A stretch of DNA of 64,000 nt from Glycomyces harbinensis. GTDB lineage: Bacteria; Actinomycetota; Actinomycetes; Mycobacteriales; Micromonosporaceae. How positions within the stretch are numbered: the first letter of the stretch is position 1; every line of letters begins with the position of its first letter. Positions 31,144-41,924 of this stretch are shown here, in pieces. A program made the translations under genes and the position numbers. The stretch spans positions 62,001 to 126,000 of the forward strand of contig NZ_FNAD01000019.1 in the NCBI RefSeq assembly GCF_900101745.1, given 5' to 3'. A model generated the notes under the pieces. It ran no database searches. It saw only the letters and a list, made by a program, of their open reading frames with translations, and was not told where the DNA came from.

Positions 31144-31902
31144 TCAGAACTCGTAGACCTGGCCGGGGCGCACGACGTCGACCGGTCCGGTGTAGGCGGC
31201 CCGGGCTTCGGCGAGGGTCTGCTCGCGCGAGTTCCACGGCTCGACCAGGTGCGTCAGGAGCAGGCGGGCGGCGCCGGACTTGGTGGCGTACTCCCCCGCC
31301 TCCTTGCCGGTGAGGTGCACGTCCTTCGGGTTGTCGCGGCCTTCCAGGTAGGAGGCCTCGGCGAGGAGGACGTCGCTGTGGGCCGCGAGCGATTCGAGGG
31401 CCTGGCAGGGCCCGGAGTCGGAGGTGTACGCCAGGGACGACCCGGCGTGCTCGACGCGGATGCCGTAGGTCTCGACCGGGTGGGCGACGCGGTCGACGGT
31501 GACGGTGAGCGGGCCCAGGTCGAAGGTGCCCGACCGCAGCTCGCGGAAGTCGTAGACGTCCCGCAGGGACGGGTGGCACAGTTCGCCCTGGCCGCCGTAG
31601 GCGGCGACGATGCGCTCGCCGACCCCGGCGGGCCCGTACATCGGCAGCGCGTGCGTGGGCGCCTCGGGCGCGTAGCGGCGCATGACGGCGTAGGCGCACG
31701 CGTCGAAGAAGTGGTCGGCGTGCAGGTGGGTGACGATGACGGCGTCGATCAGATGCGGGTCGAGGTGCTTCTGCAGCTCACCGAGCGATCCGGTGCCGAA
31801 GTCGATCAGCAGCCGGTACCCTCCGGCCTCCACCAGGTAGGCCGAGCAGGGCGTGTCGGGGGCAGGGAACGAGCCCGCGCATCCGATGACCGTGAGTTTC
31901 AT
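31144..31902 (-). CDS. MBL-fold hydrolase, Rv1339-like cyclic-nucleotide phosphodiesterase
   Basis: This 252-residue metallo-beta-lactamase-fold protein has M-K-L-T-V-I-G-C-A-G-S-F-P and T-H-L-H-A-D-H-F near residue 59. It also has the later metal ligand in Y-T-S-D-S-G and L-L-L-T-H-L. Placement after murI matches M. tuberculosis Rv1338-Rv1339; Rv1339 is reported as an atypical cAMP phosphodiesterase. That function is inferred from order and fold; RNase Z-like activity is the alternative. Confidence 0.87.
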   Translation of the reverse strand: MKLTVIGCAGSFPAPDTPCSAYLVEAGGYRLLIDFGTGSLGELQKHLDPHLIDAVIVTHLHADHFFDACAYAVMRRYAPEAPTHALPMYGPAGVGERIVAAYGGQGELCHPSLRDVYDFRELRSGTFDLGPLTVTVDRVAHPVETYGIRVEHAGSSLAYTSDSGPCQALESLAAHSDVLLAEASYLEGRDNPKDVHLTGKEAGEYATKSGAARLLLTHLVEPWNSREQTLAEARAAYTGPVDVVRPGQVYEF

Positions 31903-31908
31903 GGCAGA

Positions 31909-32712
31909 TCACACCTTGTCCAGTACGGCCGCCGCAGCGTTCGGGAACAGGTTTCCCAGGAACCGGCGCGCGGTCCTGGTGAAGGCCTCCGGGTCGCCGG
32001 TCGCGAAGAACCGGTGTTCGGCGGGCGCGGTGCGAGAGGTCAGCAGGTCGTGCTCCGTGAGCACGCGGTACAGTTCACGCGCGCACTCGCTCCCCGAGTT
32101 CACCAGGGTCACGTCCTCCCCCATCACCAATCCTATGAGTCCGGTCAGCAGCGGATAGTGGGTGCAGCCCAACACGACCGTGTCGACGTCGGACTGCTGT
32201 AGCGGCTCAAGGTACCCCTGGGCAAGGCCCAGGAGCTGTCGGCCGGTTGTCACACCGCGTTCCACGAAATCCACGAACGCCGGGCAGGCGACGGCGGTCA
32301 CCTTGACGTCCGGGACGGCGTTGAACGCGTCCATGTAGGCGCCCGACGAGATCGTGGAGACCGTCCCGAGGACCCCCACCCGGCCGGTGCGCGTCGTGGC
32401 GACGGCGCGGCGGACGGCGGGCCGGATGACCTCTACGACAGGGATGTCGTAGCGGTCGCGGATGTCGGCCAGGCTCGCCGCCGAGGCCGAGTTGCAGGCG
32501 ATCACGAGCGCTTTGACCTCCTGTTCGACCAGGTGGTCGCAGACGTCGAGCGAAAGCTTGCGGACCTCGGCGATGGACCTGGGACCGTACGGGACATGGG
32601 CGGTGTCGCCGACGTAGACGAGTCGCTCGGCGGGCAGCAGTTCGCTGACCGACCTGGCGACGGTCAGGCCTCCGACACCGGAGTCGAAGATCCCGATGGG
32701 CGCGTCGTTCAT
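31909..32712 (-). CDS. murI: Glutamate racemase
   Basis: This 267-residue enzyme supplies D-glutamate for peptidoglycan. It shows [20 protein letters not shown] (first catalytic Cys) and L-G-C-T-H-Y-P-L-L (second catalytic Cys). The ATG at 32712 is preferred for its match to the family; an in-frame ATG at 32733 is possible. Six bases separate it from the MBL gene, so the two are one operon. Confidence 0.95.
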   Translation of the reverse strand: MNDAPIGIFDSGVGGLTVARSVSELLPAERLVYVGDTAHVPYGPRSIAEVRKLSLDVCDHLVEQEVKALVIACNSASAASLADIRDRYDIPVVEVIRPAVRRAVATTRTGRVGVLGTVSTISSGAYMDAFNAVPDVKVTAVACPAFVDFVERGVTTGRQLLGLAQGYLEPLQQSDVDTVVLGCTHYPLLTGLIGLVMGEDVTLVNSGSECARELYRVLTEHDLLTSRTAPAEHRFFATGDPEAFTRTARRFLGNLFPNAAAAVLDKV

Positions 32713-32921
32713 GGGCTCCGAGAGTACGTCCATTCGGGCCTGGATCGCCCCTGCTCGGCACGGGAATGTCGCCAAAATGACAACGTGGCGATCGACACAC
32801 AAACAGCAAGCGCGGGACGCGATCGTCGGACCCGGGGTAGAGGCTGGGCCCGGTGCGCTTCGGTGCTCTGTCTAGTTTTTACCCACCCTGGGTGGGAGAA
32901 CTCCGTCCGCGCTCGGCGGGC

Positions 32922-33347
32922 TCAGGCCAGGCGCAGCATCACGAACGCGGCCAGGAGCGTGATCGTGGAGGCGGCCATGAACATCCAGGGCACGCCGCGG
33001 AAGCGCACGGTCGCGAAGGCCATCATGGCGAGCATCATGCCGGCGACGCCGCAGGAGATGAACGCGGGCGTGAACCAGTCGGGTCCGTCGCCGAAGATCT
33101 GGAAGAGGCCCACGATCGCGGAGGCCACACCGGCGAGCACGAGCACGAGCGCCCAGGCCGCGACGCCGGCGAGGCGGCGCAGGCGGACCGCGGGGGCCTC
33201 GGGCTTGTCCGGGTCGACCGGAGGCGCGGGGGCCGCGGTGGCGCGGACGGCGGCGAGTGGCCCGGTCTCCTTTGGCGGCGCTTCACTTTGACGAGGCAGG
33301 CCCGTGGCCTGGCCGATGGTGAAGGTGCTCTGGTCGCCGGAACTCAT
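32922..33347 (-). CDS. Small multi-TM membrane protein
   Basis: This 141-residue protein has a polar N-terminus of about 55 residues with Pro-rich sequence. Three hydrophobic segments follow (about 60-82, 92-112 and 118-140). I do not recognise it. It occupies the place that a rhomboid gene has in mycobacteria (between cysM and murI). TAGCCT lies six bases before the ATG. Confidence 0.72.
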   Translation of the reverse strand: MSSGDQSTFTIGQATGLPRQSEAPPKETGPLAAVRATAAPAPPVDPDKPEAPAVRLRRLAGVAAWALVLVLAGVASAIVGLFQIFGDGPDWFTPAFISCGVAGMMLAMMAFATVRFRGVPWMFMAASTITLLAAFVMLRLA

Positions 33348-33470
33348 GCGGCCAGGCTAGCAAGCCACTGAGGACGCCTCAGGATCGCACCGGAACGGAG
33401 CGACCCACGCCCCCGAAGGTGGAAAACGATCCGCCGCTTGCCGGCGGCGGCCGCAGTGCGGCCGCGAACT

Positions 33471-33622
33471 GTCGCACCCGCCGCGCACCCTTGTAACAGG
33501 GGAGCCGCGTCGCGACGCACCCGACCTCGGGGGCCGGTCTGGGCCGCGACCATGTCGCACCCTCGCGTCATTCTCAAAACGGGGGGCGCCGCGTTCCGCC
33601 ACACCCGACCCCGGGGGCCGGG
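33471..33622 (+). repeat. Intergenic repeat family, two tandem copies
   Basis: Units start at 33471 and 33554. The first matches the 22364 unit almost base for base: GTCGCAC, CCGCCGCG, CACCCT, then TTGTAACAGGGG and, later, CCCGACCTCGGGGGC. The second has CATTCT and a later CCCGACCCCGGGGGC. They fill the 33348-33623 spacer upstream of the minus-strand membrane gene and just after cysM. Confidence 0.78.
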
Positions 33623-33623
33623 C

Positions 33624-34875
<1,252 letters not shown>

Positions 34876-34985
34876 ACTGGTTTTCCCTTTACTCGAAGAG
34901 CCGCCCTCGGGGGCGCTCGATCTGTCTGGTTCGCAGCCGTGCAGCTGCATGACGCATGCCGCGGGCCCGGGGCCCCGGCGCAAAC

Positions 34986-35468
34986 TCAGGGACAGTCGTA
35001 GACCGTGGAGTCGGGGGTGTGCGCGAACTTGTAGCTCTGCACCGCCTCGGGCGCTCCGGTGACCTCGATGGGCTCCTCGTTCACGACGCCGTCGGCGATC
35101 CGGTACGACCGGACTTCGGCGATGTCGGGGTCCTTGGTGGTCACGAGCACGTAGTGCGCGCCGGGCAGGCCCAGTTCGGAGGCGATCCCGGTGTCGGAGC
35201 GCGACGGGTAGGCCTCGGTGTGGGTGTGGGAGTGGTAGGCCACGACGACTTCCTCGTCGTTGTCCCACATCCGGTCGTAGACCTGCTTCCACTCTTCGGC
35301 GTCGAACTCGTAGAAGGTCGCGGAGCGGGCGGCGTTGATCATCGGGATGTGCCTCTGGGGCTCTCCCGTGCCTTCGGGGCCGGCGATGAGGCCGCACGCC
35401 TCGTCGGGGTGGTCCGCCCGGGCGTGCGCGACCATCGCCTCGACCAGCTCATGAGCGATCCGCAACAC
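34986..35468 (-). CDS. mec: Mec, JAMM/MPN+ metalloprotease
   Basis: This 160-residue protein has the JAMM motif H-S-H-T-H-T-E-A-Y-P-S-R-S-D and an upstream Glu (D-E-A-C-G-L-I). It releases cysteine from CysO-Cys. TACGCT (35476-35481, minus) lies seven bases before the GTG at 35468, so a leaderless start is likely; a TTG one codon later is possible. It is first in the mec-cysO-cysM operon. Confidence 0.93.
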   Translation of the reverse strand: MLRIAHELVEAMVAHARADHPDEACGLIAGPEGTGEPQRHIPMINAARSATFYEFDAEEWKQVYDRMWDNDEEVVVAYHSHTHTEAYPSRSDTGIASELGLPGAHYVLVTTKDPDIAEVRSYRIADGVVNEEPIEVTGAPEAVQSYKFAHTPDSTVYDCP

Positions 35469-35635
35469 GCAAGCAAGCGTACACGCGGCGCCCTTCCCCC
35501 GATAGGCCTCGCTCAGAGCGTGAGACGAGGCTCGCGACCTGCGACGGGAGGGAATAAACCGGGCGTCGCGCACCGCGCTCGCGCCGCCGTGTGAACAGCG
35601 CTCGCGCACGGGGCCCGCTGCTGTGCGGGGTGCAT

Positions 35636-35641
35636 TACGCT
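35636..35641 (+). promoter_or_regulatory. Leaderless -10 box of pncB
   Basis: TACGCT ends seven bases before the ATG at 35649, with no Shine-Dalgarno in between. Confidence 0.55.
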
Positions 35642-35648
35642 CACCCCT

Positions 35649-36944
35649 ATGTCCGTCACGCTCCCCCGCACGCCCCTGTACACCGACCACTACGAGTACA
35701 CGATGCTGGAGGCCGCCCTCAAGGACGGGACCGCCGAGCTGCCCTGCGTGTTCGAGGTGTTCGGGCGCCGCCTGCCGACGGGCCGCCGCTACGGCGTGGT
35801 CGCCGGCATCGGCCGGCTCCGCGAGGCCATCGAGCGCTTCCGCTTCGACGGCTCGGACCTGGAGGACCTCACTTCCCGCAGGGTCGTGAAGCAGTCGACG
35901 GCCGAGTGGCTGTCGGACTACCGCTTCAAGGGCGACATCGACGTCTACGCCGAGGGCGAGCTGTACTTCCCCGGTTCCCCGATCGTCACGGTGACCGGCA
36001 CGTTCGCCGAGTGCGTGCTGCTGGAGACGCTGACGCTCTCGATCCTCAACCACGACTCGGCGATCGCGAGCGCGGCCGCGCGCATGGTCACGGCCGCCCG
36101 CGGGCGCCCGATCCTGGAGATGGGCTCGCGCCGCACGCACGAGGCGGCGGCGATCGCGGCTTCGCGCGCGGCGTACCTGGCCGGGTTCGCGGCGACGTCG
36201 AACCTGGAGGCCGGGCGCCGCTACGACGTGCCGACCTCGGGCACCAGCGCGCACGCGTTCACGCTCCTGCACACCTCGGAGATCGGCGCGTTCAAGGCGC
36301 AGATCGACGCGTTCGGCACCGAGACGACGCTCCTGGTGGACACCTACGACATCACGCAGGGCATCCGCAACGCGATCGAGGCGGCGGGCCCGCGCCTGCG
36401 CGCGATCCGGATCGACTCGGGCGACCTCGACGTGATGGCGACCGGCGCAAGGGAACTGCTCGACGAACTGGGCGCGCACGACACGAAGATCGTGGTCTCG
36501 GGCGACCTGGACGAGTTCTCCATCGCGGCGCTCACCGCGGCCCCCGTGGACATCTACGGGGCGGGCACGGCCGTCGTGGTCGGTTCGGGCGCGCCGACGG
36601 CGCAGCTGGTGTACAAGCTGGTCGAAGTGGAGGGCCGCCCGGTCGCGAAGCGCTCGGAGCACAAGGGCACCAACGGGGGCCGGAAGATCTCGGTGCGCCG
36701 CCACAAGCCGACGGGCACCGCGGTCGAGGAGGTCGTGGTCTCGCAGGGGAAGCCGGAGTCGCAGCCGGGCGACAAGTGGCTCCAGGTGCCGCTGTTCCGC
36801 GGCGGCGAGCTGACGCCGCAGCCGACGCTGGAGGAGTCGCGCGAGCTGCTTCGCCAGCGTCTGATCTCGATCCCTTGGGAGGGTTTGAAACTCTCTCCCG
36901 GCGATCCGGCGATCCCGGTCGTGCAGAAGCACGGCGAGGCCTAG
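35649..36944 (+). CDS. pncB: Nicotinate phosphoribosyltransferase
   Basis: This 431-residue enzyme converts nicotinate and PRPP to nicotinate mononucleotide in NAD salvage. It shows L-Y-T-D-H-Y-E-Y-T-M-L at the N-terminus, E-M-G-S-R-R-T-H-E, G-T-S-A-H-A-F (catalytic His) and I-R-I-D-S-G-D-L. Length is normal. It is divergent from mec. Confidence 0.94.
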   Translation: MSVTLPRTPLYTDHYEYTMLEAALKDGTAELPCVFEVFGRRLPTGRRYGVVAGIGRLREAIERFRFDGSDLEDLTSRRVVKQSTAEWLSDYRFKGDIDVYAEGELYFPGSPIVTVTGTFAECVLLETLTLSILNHDSAIASAAARMVTAARGRPILEMGSRRTHEAAAIAASRAAYLAGFAATSNLEAGRRYDVPTSGTSAHAFTLLHTSEIGAFKAQIDAFGTETTLLVDTYDITQGIRNAIEAAGPRLRAIRIDSGDLDVMATGARELLDELGAHDTKIVVSGDLDEFSIAALTAAPVDIYGAGTAVVVGSGAPTAQLVYKLVEVEGRPVAKRSEHKGTNGGRKISVRRHKPTGTAVEEVVVSQGKPESQPGDKWLQVPLFRGGELTPQPTLEESRELLRQRLISIPWEGLKLSPGDPAIPVVQKHGEA

Positions 36945-37173
36945 CCGGAGCGCGGTCGGTGCCGGGCCGGTGCCGCTGCGGCGCCGTCTCGGTTCACCGT
37001 GGATCGCAGCCGTTTCGAACTTGCACTGTTTAGTTCCTTTTGCGCCCCATGCGTTTCAACGCGCCGCAGGGGATCTGTCACACGTCACCCTGGGCATTCG
37101 GGATACGATGCGGTTGCCCCCTGTCCGTCTTCCCCCGCGACGTTCCCGCGATCCTCCGAAAGGAACCGCCCCA

Positions 37174-37947
37174 ATGGTGTTCAGCAAGCTCAAGGCCATT
37201 CTCGGTAGTGGCATCCAAGTCGACACGCTCTTGCACGAGAAGCACGTCGTCCCCGGCGGGGTCCTCAAGGGCGAGGTGCGCATCTCCGGCGCCGAAGTGG
37301 ACGCCTCCGTCGAGAGCGTCGAGATCGAGTTCACCGCCCTGGTGGAGGACGACAGCAAGGGAGAAGACGCGGCCGGCTCGGTCCACGACTACTTCAAGGC
37401 CGAGATCTCCGGGAAGTTCGACCTCACCAAGGGCACGGCCCACCCGATCACGTTCGAGGTCCAGGTGCCCTGGGAGACCCCGTTCAACAACGTCGACGTG
37501 CGCCCGCTCGTCGGCGGCATGAAGCTCGGCGTCTCGACGCATCTGGCGCTGGACCAGGCCCTGGACAAGGGCGATCTGGACTGGCTGGCGGTCGAGGCGC
37601 TGCCGGTGCACAAGGCGGTCTGGGAGGCGTTGGAGGCCTTGGGCTTCGCGTTCCAGGAGACCGACCTGGAGCTGGGCACCATCCAGGGGGCGACGGTGCC
37701 GTTCTACCAGGAGGTCGAGTTCTGGGCGACCGAGGGCGAGTTCCACGAGCGCATCCGCGAGCTGGAGGTCGTCTTCGTCGTGGGCGAGGCGAACACGGAC
37801 GTGGTCTTCGCGGCCGACAACTCGGCCGAGCTGCTGGCCCCGGACCTGAACTCGACGATCCGCTTCTCGGTGCCGACGGCCTCGACGGACGTGCTCGAGA
37901 CGGTGAAGGCCCAGCTGACGCAGCTGGCGGCGCAGAAGGGCGTCTGA
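37174..37947 (+). CDS. Spo0M-like sporulation-control protein
   Basis: This 257-residue protein has an arrestin-like beta-sandwich pattern: V-D-T-L-L-H, V-x-P-G-G-V-L-K-G-E-V-R-I near residue 25, and I-T-F-E-V-Q-V-P-W-E-T-P near 95. It has the extended C-terminal region of Spo0M proteins. In Bacillus Spo0M affects sporulation; the role here is unknown. GAAAGGA precedes the ATG. A strong terminator follows. Confidence 0.87.
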   Translation: MVFSKLKAILGSGIQVDTLLHEKHVVPGGVLKGEVRISGAEVDASVESVEIEFTALVEDDSKGEDAAGSVHDYFKAEISGKFDLTKGTAHPITFEVQVPWETPFNNVDVRPLVGGMKLGVSTHLALDQALDKGDLDWLAVEALPVHKAVWEALEALGFAFQETDLELGTIQGATVPFYQEVEFWATEGEFHERIRELEVVFVVGEANTDVVFAADNSAELLAPDLNSTIRFSVPTASTDVLETVKAQLTQLAAQKGV

Positions 37948-38004
37948 CGCCCGATCCCATTGGGGAAGATCCTTTTCCCATGTGATCTGAGCGGTTACGC
38001 GTGA

Positions 38005-38040
38005 GGGCGGCCCGGTGGGTGACCACCGGGTCGCCCTTTT
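38005..38040 (+). terminator. Rho-independent terminator
   Basis: GGGCGGCCCGGTGG pairs with CCACCGGGTCGCCC (one mismatch) over a GTGA loop, followed by TTTT at 38037-38040. It is 58 bases past the Spo0M-like stop. Confidence 0.88.
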
Positions 38041-38108
38041 CCGTGCCCGCGGGGGCCGGCGGCGCCCCGCTGCGAAAAAACTCGGGGATCCGACTTGCCA
38101 AGGACTAC

Positions 38109-38133
38109 GTATACGTATAGTCTATACGTATAC
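38109..38133. promoter_or_regulatory. 25-base perfect palindrome upstream of the EXLDI gene
   Basis: GTATACGTATAG (38109-38120) and CTATACGTATAC (38122-38133) are perfect reverse complements flanking one T. Each arm contains further TATACGTATA symmetry. It ends 36 bases before the EXLDI start and probably overlaps its promoter. It is a strong candidate operator. Confidence 0.75.
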
Positions 38134-38169
38134 CAAGGCACGCCCCTGGAAGGAGGTTAAGATGCCGTC

Positions 38170-38688
38170 ATGCCCAACAAGACGATCTACGTCGCCGACA
38201 AGGACCTGGACCTGTACAACCGGGCACAGGAACTCGCGGGCGGCAATCTGTCCAAGGCCATCTCGACGGCGCTCAAGCGCTACGTCGACGCCGAGGAGGG
38301 CAGGCTCGAAGGCTACGAGGAGATCACCGTCCGCGTCGGCCCGGGCACCGGCAGCAAGCGGCAGCGCCAGCGCTTCACCGGCGTCAAGCTGGGCGAGTGG
38401 ATCCGCTCGGACAACAACACCGCCGAGATCTGCCGCGTCTACCGCGCCCGGTCGGGCAAGTTCGTGATCCACACGGAGAAGACGCCCGACTTCGTCCAGG
38501 TCACCGCCGAAACCGGCTGGCGCAAGTTCCTCGGCCTGGGCGAGCAGTTCTACGGGTCGACCACCGGGGAGTCCACGCTCGAAGTGGTCGAGACGCTCGC
38601 CGAGCTCAAGGCGAAGATCCCGCCCGAGCTGTACTCGATGGTCGCCGCCAGCGCCGAGGCGCCGCCGGTCCAGGACCTCGACATCTGA
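38170..38688 (+). CDS. EXLDI-family protein with ribbon-helix-helix-like N-terminus
   Basis: This 172-residue protein ends Q-D-L-D-I, the tail that names the EXLDI family, whose function is undescribed. Residues 3-40 (K-T-I-Y-V-A-D-K-D-L-D-L-Y, then S-K-A-I-S-T-A-L-K-R-Y-V) read like a ribbon-helix-helix fold. The middle shows G-E-W-I-R-S-D and W-R-K-F-L-G-L-G-E-Q-F. AAGGAGG lies 13 bases before this ATG; another ATG at 38162 is out of frame. It is followed by a DrrAB-type exporter. Confidence 0.84.
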   Translation: MPNKTIYVADKDLDLYNRAQELAGGNLSKAISTALKRYVDAEEGRLEGYEEITVRVGPGTGSKRQRQRFTGVKLGEWIRSDNNTAEICRVYRARSGKFVIHTEKTPDFVQVTAETGWRKFLGLGEQFYGSTTGESTLEVVETLAELKAKIPPELYSMVAASAEAPPVQDLDI

Positions 38689-39129
38689 CCGAGCCGCTAG
38701 TCCGGCTTCCACCGGCGCCTTAGGCACCGCGACCACCGCACGAACCCGGCACCGTGCCGGTGCCCGACCGTGCCCTCGAACCGTGCCCGTACAGCGGCGG
38801 CGCGGCCCGAGGACGCCGCCGATCCACGCCGCCCTCGAACCCGAATCCTCAAGGGCCGCAATCCGTCCAACTATTGTCCACAATGCACAGAAAGCGTGAG
38901 GCTCCCCGATGTTCGACCTCGGCATGATCCTCACCCTCTACCCGCCGCCGACCAGGCCGGACCTCCGCCTGACAGCACCGGCCCGGGCGCGTCAGGCCGG
39001 TGTCAGCGCCGTGTCAGCGGCACCGGCCAAAGTTCTCACATGCCCGGCGAGGCCGAGCCGAACCGGAACGAACGAACCGCACCACCAAGCACCGCCGCCC
39101 AGCGGCACAGCGAACCGAAGCGAGGAACG
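38689..39129 (+). other. Long 5' region of the first ABC exporter operon
   Basis: This 441-base spacer has no credible gene. ATTGT-CC-ACAAT, a 12-base palindrome, lies at 38873-38884 in an A/T-rich patch and may be an operator or part of a promoter. Repeats of the type ACCGTGCC occur at 38750-38790. The rest is GC-rich. Confidence 0.45.
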
Positions 39130-40074
39130 ATGAACACCCAGAAGCCCCTGGCGATCGAAGCCCGGAACCTCACCAAGTCCTACGGCGACAACGCCGTGCT
39201 CAAGGGCGTCGACATCGCCGTCCCCGAAGGCACCATCTACTCCCTGCTCGGCCCGAACGGCGCCGGCAAGACCACCACCGTCAACATCCTGACGACCCTC
39301 ATCCCCGCCAGCGGCGGCGAGGCGTTCGTCGGCGGCAACCACATCGTCAAGCAGGCCGACGAGGTCCGCAAGCTCATCGGCGTCACCGGCCAGTTCGCCG
39401 CGGTCGACGGCCTGCTCACCGGCCGGGAGAACCTGCACCTCATGGGGCGCCTGCACCACCTCGGCAAGCGCGAGACCGTGCGCCGCACCGAGGAGCTGCT
39501 GGAGCGCTTCGACCTCCTGGAGGCCGCCAAGCGCGCCCCCTCGACCTACTCGGGCGGCATGAAGCGCCGCCTCGACATCGCCATGTGCCTCATGGGGAAC
39601 CCGAAGGTGATCTTCCTGGACGAGCCGACCACCGGCCTCGACCCGGCCGGCCGCCGGACGGTGTGGGCGGCGATCCGCGAGCTGGTCAAGGCCGGCACCA
39701 CGATCTTCCTCACCACGCAGTACCTCGAGGAGGCCGACGAGCTGGCCGACAAGATCGCGGTCCTCAACGGCGGCACGCTAGTCGCCGAGGGCACCTCCGA
39801 GGAGCTCAAGCGCCTGATCCCCGGCGGCCACATCCGGCTGCGCGTGCACCAGGCCGGGGACGTCGCCCGCACCGCGCAGCTCCTGGAGGCCTCGGGCTCG
39901 GACGCCGACCAGCTCACGGTCGAGGTCCCCTCGGACGGCTCGGTCCACTCGCTGCGCAAGATCCTCGACACGCTCGACCGCGAGGCGATCGAGGTCGACG
40001 AGCTGACCGTCCACACGCCCGACCTCGACGACGTCTTCCTGGCGCTCACCGGCCACGCGGCCGAAGCGGCCTGA
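39130..40074 (+). CDS. DrrA-like ABC transporter ATP-binding protein
   Basis: This 314-residue ATPase has Walker A G-P-N-G-A-G-K-T-T, Q-loop G-V-T-G-Q-F-A, signature Y-S-G-G-M-K-R-R-L-D and Walker B V-I-F-L-D-E-P-T-T-G-L-D. The DrrA C-terminal domain contains T-P-D-L-D-D-V-F-L-A-L-T-G. Such proteins energise drug/lipid efflux. GAGGAA precedes the ATG. Its permease follows. Confidence 0.93.
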   Translation: MNTQKPLAIEARNLTKSYGDNAVLKGVDIAVPEGTIYSLLGPNGAGKTTTVNILTTLIPASGGEAFVGGNHIVKQADEVRKLIGVTGQFAAVDGLLTGRENLHLMGRLHHLGKRETVRRTEELLERFDLLEAAKRAPSTYSGGMKRRLDIAMCLMGNPKVIFLDEPTTGLDPAGRRTVWAAIRELVKAGTTIFLTTQYLEEADELADKIAVLNGGTLVAEGTSEELKRLIPGGHIRLRVHQAGDVARTAQLLEASGSDADQLTVEVPSDGSVHSLRKILDTLDREAIEVDELTVHTPDLDDVFLALTGHAAEAA

Positions 40075-40158
40075 TCCCAGACCGCCGCCAGGCACCACCA
40101 CCGACATCGACGACACCACCGCCCGTACCGCTCAGCAAGCCCAGAAGGAGAACCTCTG

Positions 40159-40944
40159 ATGAGCACCCTCGCCTACGCACTGACCGACACCTCCACGATG
40201 CTCCGCCGCCAGATCAAGCACATGCAGCGATATCCGTCGCTGACGATCATGCTCATCGGCATGCCGGTGGTCTTCCTGCTCCTGTTCGTCTTCGTCTTCG
40301 GCGGGACGCTCGGCGACGGGCTCGGCGGCCCGACCGGCGGCCGCGACGCCTACCTCGCCTACGTGACGCCCGGCATCCTGATGATGACGCTCGCGGGAAT
40401 CGTGCAGGGCACCGCGATCGGCGTGGCCATGGACATGACCGAAGGCATCATCGACCGCTTCCGCACCATGTCGATCGCCCGGGTCTCGGTCCTCACCGGA
40501 CACGTGCTCGGCTCGATGATCCAGTCGTTCCTCGGCATCGCCGTGGTCCTGGGTGTCGCTGCGGCCCTGGGCTACCGCCCGGAGGCCGGCCCGCTCGAAT
40601 GGCTCGGATTGGTCGGCGTCGTCGCGCTGGTCTCCTTCGGCCTGATCTGGCTGACAGTGGCCCTCGGTATCACCGCCAAGAGCGTCGAGACCGCCTCGAA
40701 CTCGCCGATGTTCCTGATGATCATGCCGTTCCTCGGCTCGGCCTTCGTGCCCACCGACTCGATGCCGACCGTCCTGCGGTACTTCGCCGACTACCAGCCC
40801 TTCACCCCGTGGATCGAAGTGACCCGTAGCCTGCTGTCGGGCACCGCGGTCGACGGCCAGGACCTGGTCCTGACGATCGCCTGGGCCCTGGCCTTCGCGA
40901 TCCTCGGCTACGCCATCTCCCGCAAGAAGTTCAACAAGCGCTAA
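40159..40944 (+). CDS. ABC-2 type permease (DrrB-like)
   Basis: This 261-residue protein has six predicted transmembrane segments. It carries R-R-Q-I-K-H near the N-terminus and the DrrB-like G-R-D-A-Y-L-A-Y-V-T-P-G-I, D-R-F-R-T-M-S-I-A-R and S-A-F-V-P-T-D-S-M-P. It forms the membrane half of the exporter with the preceding ATPase. AGAAGGAG precedes the ATG. Confidence 0.92.
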   Translation: MSTLAYALTDTSTMLRRQIKHMQRYPSLTIMLIGMPVVFLLLFVFVFGGTLGDGLGGPTGGRDAYLAYVTPGILMMTLAGIVQGTAIGVAMDMTEGIIDRFRTMSIARVSVLTGHVLGSMIQSFLGIAVVLGVAAALGYRPEAGPLEWLGLVGVVALVSFGLIWLTVALGITAKSVETASNSPMFLMIMPFLGSAFVPTDSMPTVLRYFADYQPFTPWIEVTRSLLSGTAVDGQDLVLTIAWALAFAILGYAISRKKFNKR

Positions 40945-40988
40945 AGCTGAAGGCGAACGCGCACAGACCAACCAGGAAACACCCGAAG

Positions 40989-41015
40989 GCGGGCCGCGAA
41001 ACGCGGCCCGCTTTT
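40989..41015 (+). terminator. Rho-independent terminator of the exporter operon
   Basis: GCGGGCCGCG (40989-40998) pairs perfectly with CGCGGCCCGC (41002-41011) around AAA, followed by TTTT. Confidence 0.92.
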
Positions 41016-41107
41016 CGCGTGCCCTGGTCCGCCGCGACCGATGAATTCGCGGCCGCAGCTTCGTCTATACGGGCAGAACCACCACCCTCCCCCAAGGAGC
41101 ACCCGTC

Positions 41108-41779
41108 ATGACTGCCACATCTCTCACCTCACCCGACACTCTCGTCGCACGATCGGCCTCCGTCTCCGAGCGCCGCCTGCTCGCCTGCGGCGTCGCCGCC
41201 GCACCGCTGTTCGTGGGCGCCGCCATCGTGCAGGCCGCGACCCGCGACGGCTTCGACCCGGTCGTCCACCCCTTGAGCCTGTTGAGCCTCAGCGGACTCG
41301 GATGGATCCAGATCACCAACTTCGTCGTGTCCGGCCTGCTCATCGTCGCCGGAGCCGTGGGCCTGCGCCGGGCGCTCGCCGACGGACCGGGAGCGAAGTG
41401 GACGCCGCGGCTGTTCGGCATCTACGGCATCGCCCTGATCTGGGCCGGCGTGTTCGTCGCCGACCCGTCGTTCGGCTACCCGATCGGCACGCCCGACGGC
41501 GCTCCGGCGGCACTGAGCTGGCACGGCATCCTGCACTCGTTCGCACCCGCCGGGGCGGGCCTCACACTCATCGTGGCCTGCTTCGTGATCGCGCGGCGCT
41601 TCCGCCGCGACGGCCAGACCGCTTGGCGCATCAGTTGCTACATCGTGCCGGTGGCCTACGTGGCGCTGAATGCGGCCTCGTTCGCGGCGGCGGACTACCG
41701 CTGGATGCTCGCGGGCGGCGCGGTCATCTGGCTGTGGGCCTCGGCGGTCTCACTCCAGGTGCTCCGATCCGGGCGCTAG
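41108..41779 (+). CDS. DUF998-family membrane protein
   Basis: This 223-residue protein has six hydrophobic segments. The conserved N-terminal part reads G-F-D-P-V-V-H-P-L-S-L-L-S-L, and G-I-L-H-S-F occurs mid-protein; both are DUF998 hallmarks. Function is unknown. AAGGAG precedes the ATG. Confidence 0.85.
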   Translation: MTATSLTSPDTLVARSASVSERRLLACGVAAAPLFVGAAIVQAATRDGFDPVVHPLSLLSLSGLGWIQITNFVVSGLLIVAGAVGLRRALADGPGAKWTPRLFGIYGIALIWAGVFVADPSFGYPIGTPDGAPAALSWHGILHSFAPAGAGLTLIVACFVIARRFRRDGQTAWRISCYIVPVAYVALNAASFAAADYRWMLAGGAVIWLWASAVSLQVLRSGR

Positions 41780-41924
41780 TGCCCCGGATTCGGATAGGCG
41801 ACCCGGCTTCGAGCGCGACGCTCGGGCCGGGTCCGACCGACCGGGCCAGGCCAGACCATCACCCTGCTTCATTCCGCCCCAACGGATTCGATCGGCAAGG
41901 CGGCCACACCACCGAAGGAACGAC

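Noticed and set aside
22364..33622. CRISPR array at the tandem repeats
   Set aside because: Units are about 70 bases with 83-115 base periods, not short identical repeats with unique spacers, and no cas gene is near.
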